Source: Holophagaceae bacterium (GTDB lineage: Bacteria; Acidobacteriota; Holophagae; Holophagales; Holophagaceae). From it: a stretch of DNA of 14,988 nucleotides. The notes below the pieces were generated by a model. It was given only the letters and a program-made list of their open reading frames with translations. It was not told the origin of the DNA and ran no database searches. Numbering within the stretch: position 1 is the stretch's first letter; every line of letters begins with the position of its first letter. The position numbers and the translations under genes are program-made. The stretch lies in NCBI GenBank assembly GCA_025355915.1, contig JANXYT010000503.1, positions 1-14,988 on the forward strand, read 5' to 3'. Positions 7,113-14,349 of this stretch are shown here, in pieces.

Positions 7113-7789
7113 GGCGGCGTCATCTCCATGGGATCGGACCATTCACGCCGGAGCTGGGCGTAGTGGGCCTTGATGAAAGCCAGGCGGCGCTGGCCTTCCT
7201 GCCTGGCCGGTTCCGTGTTGAAGCAGGCAGTGATGGTCCGGGCCAGATCCAACCAGGCTTCGCCGCGGTGAAGGATCTCCGCCGTGGTGATGGGCTGGAA
7301 GGCGCCGCTGATGCAGCCGAAGTGGATGAGGCTGGCCGCGCCAATCTTGCTGAGCTTGTCGCAGTCCCAGAGGCAGGCGGTCTCGAGGGGTTCGAGCCGC
7401 CTCGTGAGCTTCAGACCCACGTGGTTTTCGATGGCGTGGCGGACGGCCCGAATCTTCCCGGGCGGGAAGTCCGTGCCTGCGAGGATTGCCTCCACTCGCG
7501 CCGAGGCGTCCTGGGCGTGCGTATCCTTCGCGTGGGGATCCTTCAGGCGCTTGGCGACATCATGCAGCCAGGCGGCGCATTCGACCACATCCGCATCCGC
7601 CCCGGTCGCGGGAGCCAGCCAGCGCGCCAGCAGCACGGCCGCGTAGGTGTGCTCGAAGCGGTAGTTGAAGATGGGCTGATAGGACCCGTCCACTTCATGG
7701 CCGATACCCCAGAACCGGATCGCGTCGGCGTCCGAGAAGCCCCGCAGGGCCTGTTCGCAGGCAGTCCGCCAGGGAGTGCGCAAGGTCAT
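7109..7789 (-). CDS. HD-domain metal-dependent phosphohydrolase
   Basis: 226 aa, soluble. The HD signature is complete: His47 (RFEHTYAA), the His76-Asp77 pair (AAWLHDVAK) and Asp144 (CDKLSKIG). His118 and His123 (RHAIENH) complete the H...HD...H...H...D arrangement expected of dinuclear-metal HD phosphohydrolases. Members hydrolyse nucleotides, dinucleotides or cyclic nucleotides; the substrate cannot be read from the sequence, and there is no GYP motif. The ATG overlaps the hutH stop (ATGA), with a GAGGA ribosome site 8-9 nt upstream, and its own stop overlaps the start of the HEAT gene. It is therefore the link between the histidine ammonia-lyase and the HEAT/kinase pair. A nucleotide-signal hydrolase is an attractive idea for this context but is inference only. 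Confidence 0.85.
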   Translation of the reverse strand: MTLRTPWRTACEQALRGFSDADAIRFWGIGHEVDGSYQPIFNYRFEHTYAAVLLARWLAPATGADADVVECAAWLHDVAKRLKDPHAKDTHAQDASARVEAILAGTDFPPGKIRAVRHAIENHVGLKLTRRLEPLETACLWDCDKLSKIGAASLIHFGCISGAFQPITTAEILHRGEAWLDLARTITACFNTEPARQEGQRRLAFIKAHYAQLRREWSDPMEMTPP

Positions 7790-9276
7790 GGACGAGTTTC
7801 CTCGTAGGTGCGGAGGGCACCGAGGGTGGCATGGATCTCCTCATACATTGCGCGATCGGCCCAGGGGGCGCAAGCTTCCGCCAGGTGGTCCATCAGGGGT
7901 TGGAGACCCTCGGCCGGGGCCAGGCCGATGATGCGCAGGCCTTCCAGCGCCATCCGGGCTTCGATGGCCAGCACCTGCTCCAGAGCATCCACGGCGCGGA
8001 GCAGCTTGCGGGCAGCGATGGGGCCCATGCTCACGTGGTCCTCCTTGCCCGCGCTGGTGGGGATGGTGTCCACGCAGGCGGGATGCGCCAGGCCCTTCAT
8101 TTCGCTGACCAGGGCCGCCGAGGTGACGTGGGCCATCATGAAACCCGATTCGAGGCCCCCGTTCTGCGTCAGGAAGGCGGGCAGATCGGAATAGGCCGGG
8201 TTCACCAGACGCTCCTGCCGGCGCTCGGAGATGCTGGCGAGGTCGGCGGCGGCGATGGCGAGCACGTCGCGGGCGAAGGCAGGGTACTGGCCGTGGAAGT
8301 TGCCGCCGGATCGCGATTCCTGGGTGTCTGTGAAGATCATCGGATTGTCGGTGGCGCTGTTGAGTTCCCGCTCCAGGATGGCTCCGGCGAAGCCGAGGGC
8401 GTCCCGGGTCACGCCGTGCACTTGGGGAATGCACCTCAGGCTGTACGCGTCCTGCACCCGGTGGCAGTCGAGATGGCTTTCCGCGATGGCGCTGGTTTTT
8501 CCGAGGAGGCCGCGCATGTGGGTGGCGACGGCGATCTGCCCGGGGTGGGGGCGGGCCTCATGGATCCGAGGGTCGAAGGCGGAGCGGGTGCCCCGCAGGG
8601 CTTCCAGGCTGAGGCCGGCGATCTCGTCGGCCAGATCCGCCAGGCGGGTGAACTTTTCCACCGCCAGGTTGCCCAGGGACGTGATGAGCTGGGTGCCATT
8701 GATGAGGGCGAGGCCCTCCTTCGCCAGGAGGGTCACGGGCGAGAGGCCGGCCTGGGCGAGGGCTTCCCCGCCGGGGATATGCCCGTCGCCCGACCAGGCC
8801 AGGCCCTCGCCCACGAGCAGCAGGGCCATGTGGGCCAGGGGCGCCAGGTCACCGCTGGCACCCACGCTGCCTTGGCTGGGGACCACGGGCAACACGTTGC
8901 GGTTCAGGCAGTCGGCCAGCAGGCGGATGGGGCCGGGCCGGATGCCGCTGTGGGCCTTCAGCAGGCAGTTGATGCGGGCCGCCATGAGGGCACGGGTCTG
9001 GTCCACGGGCAGGGGGTCGCCCACGCCCGCCGCGTGGCTGCGGATGAGGTTGAGTTGGAGCAGCTGCAGCTGGTCCGGGGGGATCACCACGGTGGCGAAC
9101 TGGCCAAAGCCTGTGTTGATGCCATACACCGTGCGGCCCTCGGCCACGATGCGGTCCACCACGGCCCGATTCTCGGCCACGAGGGCCAGAGTGGCCTCAT
9201 CCAGGACCACGCCTTCTCCGGCGGCGATGCGCGCCAGCAGAGGCGCGGTGAGGGAGCGTCCATCAAGGAGGATCAT
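7786..9276 (-). CDS. hutH: Histidine ammonia-lyase (histidase)
   Basis: 496 aa; deaminates L-histidine to trans-urocanate and ammonia, the first step of histidine utilisation, in the cytoplasm. The self-processing MIO triad Ala140-Ser141-Gly142 sits in GSVGASGDLAPLAHM, the catalytic Tyr51 in YGINTGFG, and FTDTQESRSGGNFHGQ and ERRQERLVNP are family blocks. The selectivity pair is Ser80-His81 (LIRSHAAGVGDP), typical of histidases; tyrosine and phenylalanine ammonia-lyases have HL or FL there. Length matches bacterial HutH (about 500-510 aa). The ATG has AGGA 6 nt upstream and overlaps the MFS stop by one base (TGATG); the stop overlaps the HD gene start. No hutU, hutI, hutG or hutC is present in the window, so the rest of the pathway is elsewhere or absent. 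Confidence 0.95.
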   Translation of the reverse strand: MILLDGRSLTAPLLARIAAGEGVVLDEATLALVAENRAVVDRIVAEGRTVYGINTGFGQFATVVIPPDQLQLLQLNLIRSHAAGVGDPLPVDQTRALMAARINCLLKAHSGIRPGPIRLLADCLNRNVLPVVPSQGSVGASGDLAPLAHMALLLVGEGLAWSGDGHIPGGEALAQAGLSPVTLLAKEGLALINGTQLITSLGNLAVEKFTRLADLADEIAGLSLEALRGTRSAFDPRIHEARPHPGQIAVATHMRGLLGKTSAIAESHLDCHRVQDAYSLRCIPQVHGVTRDALGFAGAILERELNSATDNPMIFTDTQESRSGGNFHGQYPAFARDVLAIAAADLASISERRQERLVNPAYSDLPAFLTQNGGLESGFMMAHVTSAALVSEMKGLAHPACVDTIPTSAGKEDHVSMGPIAARKLLRAVDALEQVLAIEARMALEGLRIIGLAPAEGLQPLMDHLAEACAPWADRAMYEEIHATLGALRTYEETRP

Positions 9277-10550
9277 CAGGCTTCCTGGCGGGAGAGGTTC
9301 AGAGCGAGCATCAGGGCCAAGGCCAGGGTAAGGCCGGCCACGGTGTAGGTGGCCTGGCCGCCCCAGCGGGCAAAGGTGAACGTGCCTATGGCGGGGCCGA
9401 TGATGCGCCCCATGCCGGTCATGGCGTTGAGCACGCCGAAGAGGCCGCCCTGGTCTTCCGGTGGCGTCAACCGGCTGGCCAGGGCCGTGCCGGCCGTATT
9501 GCCCATGCCACTGCCCCAGGACAGCGGGATGAGGAGAAGCAGGAAGGGCCAGAATCGTTGCACTCCCGACAACATGGGCATCAGCGGCAGGGCCAGGCCC
9601 ATGAGCACCAGGCCGGTGATGAGGGCTAAGCGTTCAGGGATACGCTTGGCGACGACGCGGACCAGACCGCCCTGGTAGATGACGAGCAGCACCCCAATGC
9701 CGGCAAATAGGTAGCCCACCTCGCGCTGATGGAAACCGAAGTCCTGGTGGACCAGCAGGGCGAAGGTGCCTTCCATCATGGCGAAGCCGGCCATGGCGAG
9801 CAGGGACACGCCCAGAATCTGGGGCATGCCAGGCCGTTTCATGGCTTTCACCAGCGCATGGCCCCGGCTTTCGTGGGACCGGGCCCGCGCCCGAACCTCG
9901 TCCGTGAGCGTCTCCGGCAGCCACAGCAGCACCATCAACGAGGCGATCAGCGACAACCCGGCCGCGACGAAGAAGGGCAGGTGCCAACCTCGGGTCTGCA
10001 GGAGGTGGTGTCCGAACTCGCTTCCGCTCAGAACGCCCGCCATGGCCGGACCCAGCACGAAGCCCAGGCCGAAGGCGGCGCCGATCATGCCCATCACTTT
10101 GGAGCGTTCCTCCGGAGCGGAACTGTCCGCCATGGCTGCCTGGGCCACGGCGATGTTGCCACCGGTGATGCCGTCCAGAATCCGGGCCGCAAGGATCCAC
10201 TCGAAACGGCTGGTGAGTGCCAGCATCAGGTAGCCAAGGGCCGAGCCAATGAGGCTGACCCAAAGTACGGGCTTACGGCCCACCATATCGGAGACCCGGC
10301 CCAGGATGGGCGAGGCGATGAACTGCATGAGGCTGAAACTGAGGAAGGCCACGCCAGCCCATAGGGCGCCGGGGGTGGTTCCCGCGCCGCCAAGGCCAAG
10401 GAATTGATTGACGCTCGCCATCCAGGGGCTTGGGTGATCGGCGATGGCCTGGGCGTAGAGGGGCAGGATGGGAATGACGATCCCGAAGCCCAGAAGGTCG
10501 ACGAAGACCGTGAGAAAGATGGCCATCCGGGCGCGTTTGGAAGACTGCAT
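9276..10550 (-). CDS. Major facilitator superfamily transporter (DHA1, TetA-like)
   Basis: 424 aa inner-membrane protein with about 12 hydrophobic segments. It opens with FLTVFVDLLGFGIVIPILPLYA, typical of DHA1 drug:H+ antiporters such as TetA. It has a long first loop, motif A GRVSDMVGRKPVL after TM2, motif B RILDGITGGNIAVAQA in TM4 and the antiporter motif C GFVLGPAMAGVLS in TM5. A charged central loop (EVRARARSHESRG) separates the two six-helix halves. Motif C favours export over uptake, so a histidine importer role suggested by the neighbouring hutH is not supported; export of urocanate or a toxic compound is possible. The ATG has GGAG upstream (10553-10560 area). The gap to the hybrid kinase gene is only 29 nt, so it may be read through from there. 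Confidence 0.9.
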   Translation of the reverse strand: MQSSKRARMAIFLTVFVDLLGFGIVIPILPLYAQAIADHPSPWMASVNQFLGLGGAGTTPGALWAGVAFLSFSLMQFIASPILGRVSDMVGRKPVLWVSLIGSALGYLMLALTSRFEWILAARILDGITGGNIAVAQAAMADSSAPEERSKVMGMIGAAFGLGFVLGPAMAGVLSGSEFGHHLLQTRGWHLPFFVAAGLSLIASLMVLLWLPETLTDEVRARARSHESRGHALVKAMKRPGMPQILGVSLLAMAGFAMMEGTFALLVHQDFGFHQREVGYLFAGIGVLLVIYQGGLVRVVAKRIPERLALITGLVLMGLALPLMPMLSGVQRFWPFLLLLIPLSWGSGMGNTAGTALASRLTPPEDQGGLFGVLNAMTGMGRIIGPAIGTFTFARWGGQATYTVAGLTLALALMLALNLSRQEA

Positions 10551-10579
10551 GGGGCTCTCCAGCCTCCCAGTGTAGCCTT

Positions 10580-13003
10580 TCAGCCCCCCAGCACCCTCTG
10601 GAGCATCCGGCGGAGTTCCCGGATCTGATAGGGCTTTTGCAGGAACCCGGCAGGCTCCAGTCCCGACAGGGCGTTGGTCGAATCTCGTTCGGTGAAGCCG
10701 CTGCTCAGCACCACAGGGATGGAGGGATCCAAGTCGTGCATGGCCAGGAAGGCTTCCCGGCCATCCATGCGGGGCATGGTGAGATCCATGAGGACCAGGT
10801 CCGGGCGAGATCCCGCCTTCTGGAATTGTTCCAGGGCCTCGAGACCATCCTTGGCCGTGAGAACGCTCAGCCCAAGGGTTTCCAGGGCGGAGCCAATGGT
10901 CTGGAGGATGAGGTCCTCGTCATCCACCAACAGGATCCGGCCCCGCAGAGAATGGAACGAGGTCGTCTCCAGGTCCGTAGCCGGTTTTGCAGGCCGCTCG
11001 TCAGAGGCCGGGAAACAAATCCGGAACGAGCTGCCCCGGCCCACTTCGCTGGCAATGCGCAAGCCGGCGCCGTGGCCCCGGAGGATGCCCAGCATGGCCG
11101 AGAGGCCCAGTCCTCGGCCGGTGGCCTTGGTGGTGAAGAAGGGATCGAAAATCCTTGCCAGCACTTCCTGTGACATGCCGATTCCGGTGTCGGCAACCTC
11201 GAGCAGGACATAGCGGCCCGGCAGCAGCGATTCCGTGCGGTAGGTGGAGCGGAGTTCACCCTCGTCGAGGACCGTTACGGACGTGGAGAGGTGGATGATG
11301 CCCTCCATTTCGCCAATGGCATCCGAGGCATTGGTCACCAGGTTCATGACCACCTGCTGGATCTGCGCGGCATCCGCCTGGATGGCTGGCAGGCCCGGCT
11401 CCAGATCGAACCGCAGCCAGATCTTCTTGGGGATGGACACTTCCAGGAGGTGCGTGACCTCCCGCACGACTGCGTTGAGGTCCTGGGGTTCCACGAGGAA
11501 GTGTCCGCGTCCCGAGTAGGCCAACATCTGCCTGGTGAGTTCCGTCGCCCGGAGCACCGTGGCCTCCATATTGGCGAGGTAGGGCTGGGCCGGGGTGTGC
11601 TCGGGCAGGTGCATCTGGGCGAGATTCAAATTGCCCAGCACCACCGTGAGCAGGTTGTTGAAATCGTGCGCGATGCCGCCCGCAAGAATGCCCAGGCTTT
11701 CCAGCTTCTGGGACTGGCGAAGGGCGTCCTCGGCCTGGCGCCGATCCGTGATGTCCCGGGCGGACGCGAACATCAGCTCCCGCCCATCGGACACCACCAT
11801 GACCCGGGCTATCTCCACGAACCGGGAAGTACCGTCCTTCCTGCGATGAGTCGTCTCCCGCACCTCAGTGGCCCCTTTGCGCACCATCTCCCAGTTGGCC
11901 TTCCAGGATTCTGGGGTGGTGCTTGGGTCAATATCGGGAATGGTCAGGCCCCGGAATTCCTCCCGGGTATATCCAAGCCCTTGGCAGGCGGCATCGTTGA
12001 CGAACTCGATTCCCGCGCGGTCGTTGATCCAGAAAAGGGAGTCCTGGGCCACATCCACGGCCGCAGAAACAAACCGAAACTTCTCCTCCGACACCTTCCG
12101 GTCAATGGCCATCGCGATTTGGGCGGAGACGAACGAAAGCATTTCAAGGTCTTCGGGCAGGTGCCGGTATCCACCCTCGTAACTCTGGATGACCAGGGCG
12201 CCATAGACCCGCTGATCATTCCGAAGGGGAACGCCCATCCAGGATAGGGATTCCGAACCATTGAACTCGGCCTCGCCCGCGGCGACCAGGCCCGCCAGCT
12301 GGGTCTCGTCGAGCAGCTGCGGTTGACCGGTCCGGATGACGTACTCGGTCAGCCCCCGCCCAAAGCGCCGGGCGGGTGGGGCGGCGTCCACCTGATCCGC
12401 CCAGTAGGACCAGCTGATGGTGTCGGTTCCCGCATCATGCAGAGCGATGTAGCAGTTCTCTGCCGGGAGGAGGGTGCAAAGGATGGCATGGACGGATTTG
12501 TACAGGGTTTGCAGATCCATGGTCCTGAGGGCCGCCTCGGAGATGCGGAAGGCGGCGTCCCTGATCTGTTCGGCCCGCTTCCGTCCCGAGATATCCTGGG
12601 CAATGGCGATGACCACCCGTTGGCCCTGATAGGTCCCGGGATAGAGGCGGACATCCTTGGGGAAGATGCCACCGTCGTGCCTCAGACCCCAGAATTCGAG
12701 GTGCTGGGGTTCCCCCTGGAGGGCCTTCGTGAAGGCCAGGGTCAGCGCATCCAGATCGTTGAGCCCCGGGGCCGAGAGAAACGCTGAGGTTTTTCCCAAG
12801 AAGAAATCCTTCGGGTACCCATACATCCTCGTGGCACCAGCGTTCACGTCCAGGAATCGCCCCTCCGAATCCTGGATGTAGATGGCCTCCGAGATCGCGT
12901 CGAGGATTCCCTGAGTCCCCTCCAGGCGAGCCTGCAAATCCTCGGCCCGCCGCTCCGATGCTTCGAAGGCCTCTCGGAGATCCTGGGGCGGGTGGGTTGT
13001 CAT
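10580..13003 (-). CDS. Hybrid sensor histidine kinase: PAS-GAF-PAS-HisKA-HATPase-REC
   Basis: 807 aa from the chosen ATG, no membrane segment, so a cytoplasmic sensor. Order: coiled coil (about 8-35), PAS (about 32-140; EAIYIQDSEGRFLDVNAGATRM), GAF (about 152-302), PAS with PAC-like end (about 308-422), HisKA with GGIAHDFNNLL (His446), HATPase_c (N-box Asn558, DTGIGM at 605, FDPFFTTK, GRGLGLS at 629) and a C-terminal receiver (about 689-805) with the acidic pair in LVDDED, phospho-accepting Asp740 in MDLTMPRMDG and Lys790. It probably performs intramolecular His-to-Asp transfer; no output domain or partner protein is adjacent. The frame is open to a TTG at 13039, but no candidate start has a well-spaced ribosome site, so the start is uncertain by about 12 codons. 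The region upstream is a palindromic intergenic element. Confidence 0.92.
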   Translation of the reverse strand: MTTHPPQDLREAFEASERRAEDLQARLEGTQGILDAISEAIYIQDSEGRFLDVNAGATRMYGYPKDFFLGKTSAFLSAPGLNDLDALTLAFTKALQGEPQHLEFWGLRHDGGIFPKDVRLYPGTYQGQRVVIAIAQDISGRKRAEQIRDAAFRISEAALRTMDLQTLYKSVHAILCTLLPAENCYIALHDAGTDTISWSYWADQVDAAPPARRFGRGLTEYVIRTGQPQLLDETQLAGLVAAGEAEFNGSESLSWMGVPLRNDQRVYGALVIQSYEGGYRHLPEDLEMLSFVSAQIAMAIDRKVSEEKFRFVSAAVDVAQDSLFWINDRAGIEFVNDAACQGLGYTREEFRGLTIPDIDPSTTPESWKANWEMVRKGATEVRETTHRRKDGTSRFVEIARVMVVSDGRELMFASARDITDRRQAEDALRQSQKLESLGILAGGIAHDFNNLLTVVLGNLNLAQMHLPEHTPAQPYLANMEATVLRATELTRQMLAYSGRGHFLVEPQDLNAVVREVTHLLEVSIPKKIWLRFDLEPGLPAIQADAAQIQQVVMNLVTNASDAIGEMEGIIHLSTSVTVLDEGELRSTYRTESLLPGRYVLLEVADTGIGMSQEVLARIFDPFFTTKATGRGLGLSAMLGILRGHGAGLRIASEVGRGSSFRICFPASDERPAKPATDLETTSFHSLRGRILLVDDEDLILQTIGSALETLGLSVLTAKDGLEALEQFQKAGSRPDLVLMDLTMPRMDGREAFLAMHDLDPSIPVVLSSGFTERDSTNALSGLEPAGFLQKPYQIRELRRMLQRVLGG

Positions 13004-13055
13004 GCCCTCATCATCGGCCACGAGAGAAGAAAAGCACAACCTGGTTATCGGCCAA

Positions 13056-13228
13056 GCTCAGCTTGAAAACAGGAAACCACAGATGTCGCAGATATGGCCT
13101 CAGGTCCACAGATCCAACAGATTCACACAGATTTATAACCGGGGCCGAGTTCCCGCCAGCGGCGGGCCCGTGCGTGTTGGGTCGGCGGCCATCTGTGAAA
13201 ATCTGTGGTTCCAGTTTTTCATCTTGAG
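13056..13228. repeat. Palindromic intergenic element built of CACAGAT units
   Basis: Five CAGAT cores on the plus strand (starting at 13080, 13089, 13109, 13118 and 13128; spacings 9, 20, 9 and 10 nt) face two ATCTG cores (13191, 13201). The flanks form imperfect inverted arms of about 38 nt: 13057-13093 against 13191-13228, sharing CTCA, TGAAAA and CCACAGAT. Between them lies a perfect GC hairpin (152-157 with 161-166 of the 13,1xx series: CCCGCC/GGCGGG). AT-rich CACAGAT blocks around a GC-rich centre contrast sharply with the neighbouring genes. It resembles short interspersed palindromic repeats I recall from other environmental genomes, though I cannot check copy number here. It occupies the space where a promoter for the hybrid kinase would be expected. 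Confidence 0.6.
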
Positions 13229-13234
13229 AAGAAT

Positions 13235-13248
13235 CGAGCTGCGGCTCG
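13235..13248 (-). terminator. Weak terminator-like hairpin after the ABC permease gene
   Basis: CGAGC/GCTCG form a perfect 5-bp stem with a 4-nt loop, followed on the minus strand by ATTCTTCTC, a modest pyrimidine/T-rich run. It lies about 40 nt after the permease stop, where an end of that transcript would be expected. The stem is short and the T-run is interrupted, so this is only a candidate. Confidence 0.25.
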
Positions 13249-13273
13249 TCGATATTCGGGAAGCACAATTCCA

Positions 13274-13284
13274 CCCCCCCCCCC
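13274..13284. repeat. Homopolymer C11 (G11 on the transcribed strand)
   Basis: Eleven consecutive C on the plus strand lie 3 nt beyond the stop codon of the minus-strand ABC permease, so the message carries a G11 run just after its stop. It does not change the permease reading frame. Runs this long slip easily in replication and sequencing, so the exact length is unreliable. Confidence 0.9.
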
Positions 13285-13287
13285 GGA

Positions 13288-14349
13288 TCAAGCCCAACGG
13301 CAGCGCGTGACCGCCAGGGCGAAGGCGGCCAGGCCCCAAGTGGCCACGATGGCGAGTCCCAGGCCATGCCCCGCAAGCCCAGCCCCATCATTGAACACGG
13401 CCCGCAAAGCCCGGAGGAAGGGGGCGAGGGGCATCAGGGCCACCGTGTGCTGAAGCCAGGTTGGGGCAGCGTCCAGCGTGAAGTAGACGCCGCTGAGCAT
13501 CATGAGGGGGAAGAACACCAAGTTTGAGATGGCGGCGTAGCCCTCGGACGTTTCTGCGAAGCCGCTCAGGGCGAAACCGAAGGCCATAAAGCAGCCTGTT
13601 CCAAGGGTCATGATGAGCCACAGATCGAGGAAGGATCCCTGGTTCTGGATACCGAAGACCAGGCGTCCCACCAGCAGGAGGATGGTGGCCTGGACCACCG
13701 TGACGGTGAGGCGGTGGAGCACCTGGCCCAGCAGGAAGATCCACTTGGGCAGAGGCGTGACGGCCAGACGCCGGAACTTGCCCTTCTCCCGGTAGGACAC
13801 GTTCACCATGCCCACGCTGAAGAGCCCCATGCTGACAAGGTTCAGGCCCAGCAGACCCGGCAGCAGGAAGGCAGCGTAGTTGGCGGAGCGCTTGCGACCA
13901 GGGCTCTCCACCTGGAGGGGGATCCGCTGCGGTTCGGGGGCGCCGCTGAGGCGGGCCTGGGCCATCAGCCAGGCCTGGTTCACCAGGCCGGCCGTGGCTC
14001 CGGCCTGGGCCATGAGGTAGCTGTTCAGGCGCAGGCGGTAGCCCTCGCCATCGGCTTCGAGCTGGGTGGCCGTCTCCCCCCGGGCCCAGCGGGCCTCAGC
14101 CACGGTCTTCGGAAGGGTCTGGACCTGGACCTGGAGATCCGCCAGAGCCTGATCCAGGGCTGCATCCCGGGGCGTGGGTACCTGGGCCTGCACCCGCACC
14201 ACGGAGAGCTTCGGCCCGCCGCCGTCGCGGAAGATCGTGCCAAAGCCCATGAGCAGGACCACCGGAAAGGCGAAGGTCCAGAACATCGCCACCCGGTCGC
14301 GGCCATAGAGCCGCCATTCCATGACGAACTGGCGCCAGAGCATCATCAT
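13288..14349 (-). CDS. ABC-2 type transporter permease
   Basis: About 353 aa, an integral inner-membrane exporter subunit. One N-terminal membrane helix (about 18-38, VAMFWTFAFPVVLLMGFG) is followed by an extracytoplasmic region of about 125 residues (38-165) and then five clustered helices, including FLLPGLLGLNLVSMGLFSVGM, VTVVQATILLLVG, LTLGTGCFMAFGFALSGF-like and LVFFPLMMLSGVYF segments. This is the 1+5 layout of the ABC-2 membrane family. YREKGKFRRLAVTPL is the conserved cytoplasmic coupling motif of drug and polysaccharide exporters. The start is ambiguous: three ATG codons in a row (14349, 14346, 14343) follow GAGGGAG. The first overlaps the ATPase stop (TGATG), while the second and third have better spacing (5 and 8 nt). 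It pairs with the ATPase immediately upstream. The substrate is unknown. Confidence 0.9.
   Translation of the reverse strand: MMMLWRQFVMEWRLYGRDRVAMFWTFAFPVVLLMGFGTIFRDGGGPKLSVVRVQAQVPTPRDAALDQALADLQVQVQTLPKTVAEARWARGETATQLEADGEGYRLRLNSYLMAQAGATAGLVNQAWLMAQARLSGAPEPQRIPLQVESPGRKRSANYAAFLLPGLLGLNLVSMGLFSVGMVNVSYREKGKFRRLAVTPLPKWIFLLGQVLHRLTVTVVQATILLLVGRLVFGIQNQGSFLDLWLIMTLGTGCFMAFGFALSGFAETSEGYAAISNLVFFPLMMLSGVYFTLDAAPTWLQHTVALMPLAPFLRALRAVFNDGAGLAGHGLGLAIVATWGLAAFALAVTRCRWA

Larger units (their letters stand above)
13004..13287. other. 284-nt intergenic region between hybrid kinase and ABC permease
   Basis: This is the longest gene-free stretch in the window. Besides the CACAGAT element, the terminator-like hairpin and the C11 tract it holds an 8-nt direct repeat (ATCGGCCA at 13013-13020 and 13047-13054) close to the kinase start. 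I find no convincing -35/-10 pair for the kinase and no credible small ORF: frames crossing it have no ribosome site and unlikely composition. Confidence 0.7.

Noticed and set aside
7831..9348. 505-codon open frame on the plus strand
   Set aside because: It is antisense to hutH, whose family motifs are unmistakable. The plus-strand product is rich in His, Gly, Gln and Val with no domain.
13011..13391. Minus-strand 126-codon frame across the intergenic repeat
   Set aside because: It starts inside the permease gene, runs through the G11 tract and the CACAGAT palindrome, has no ribosome site and no domain.
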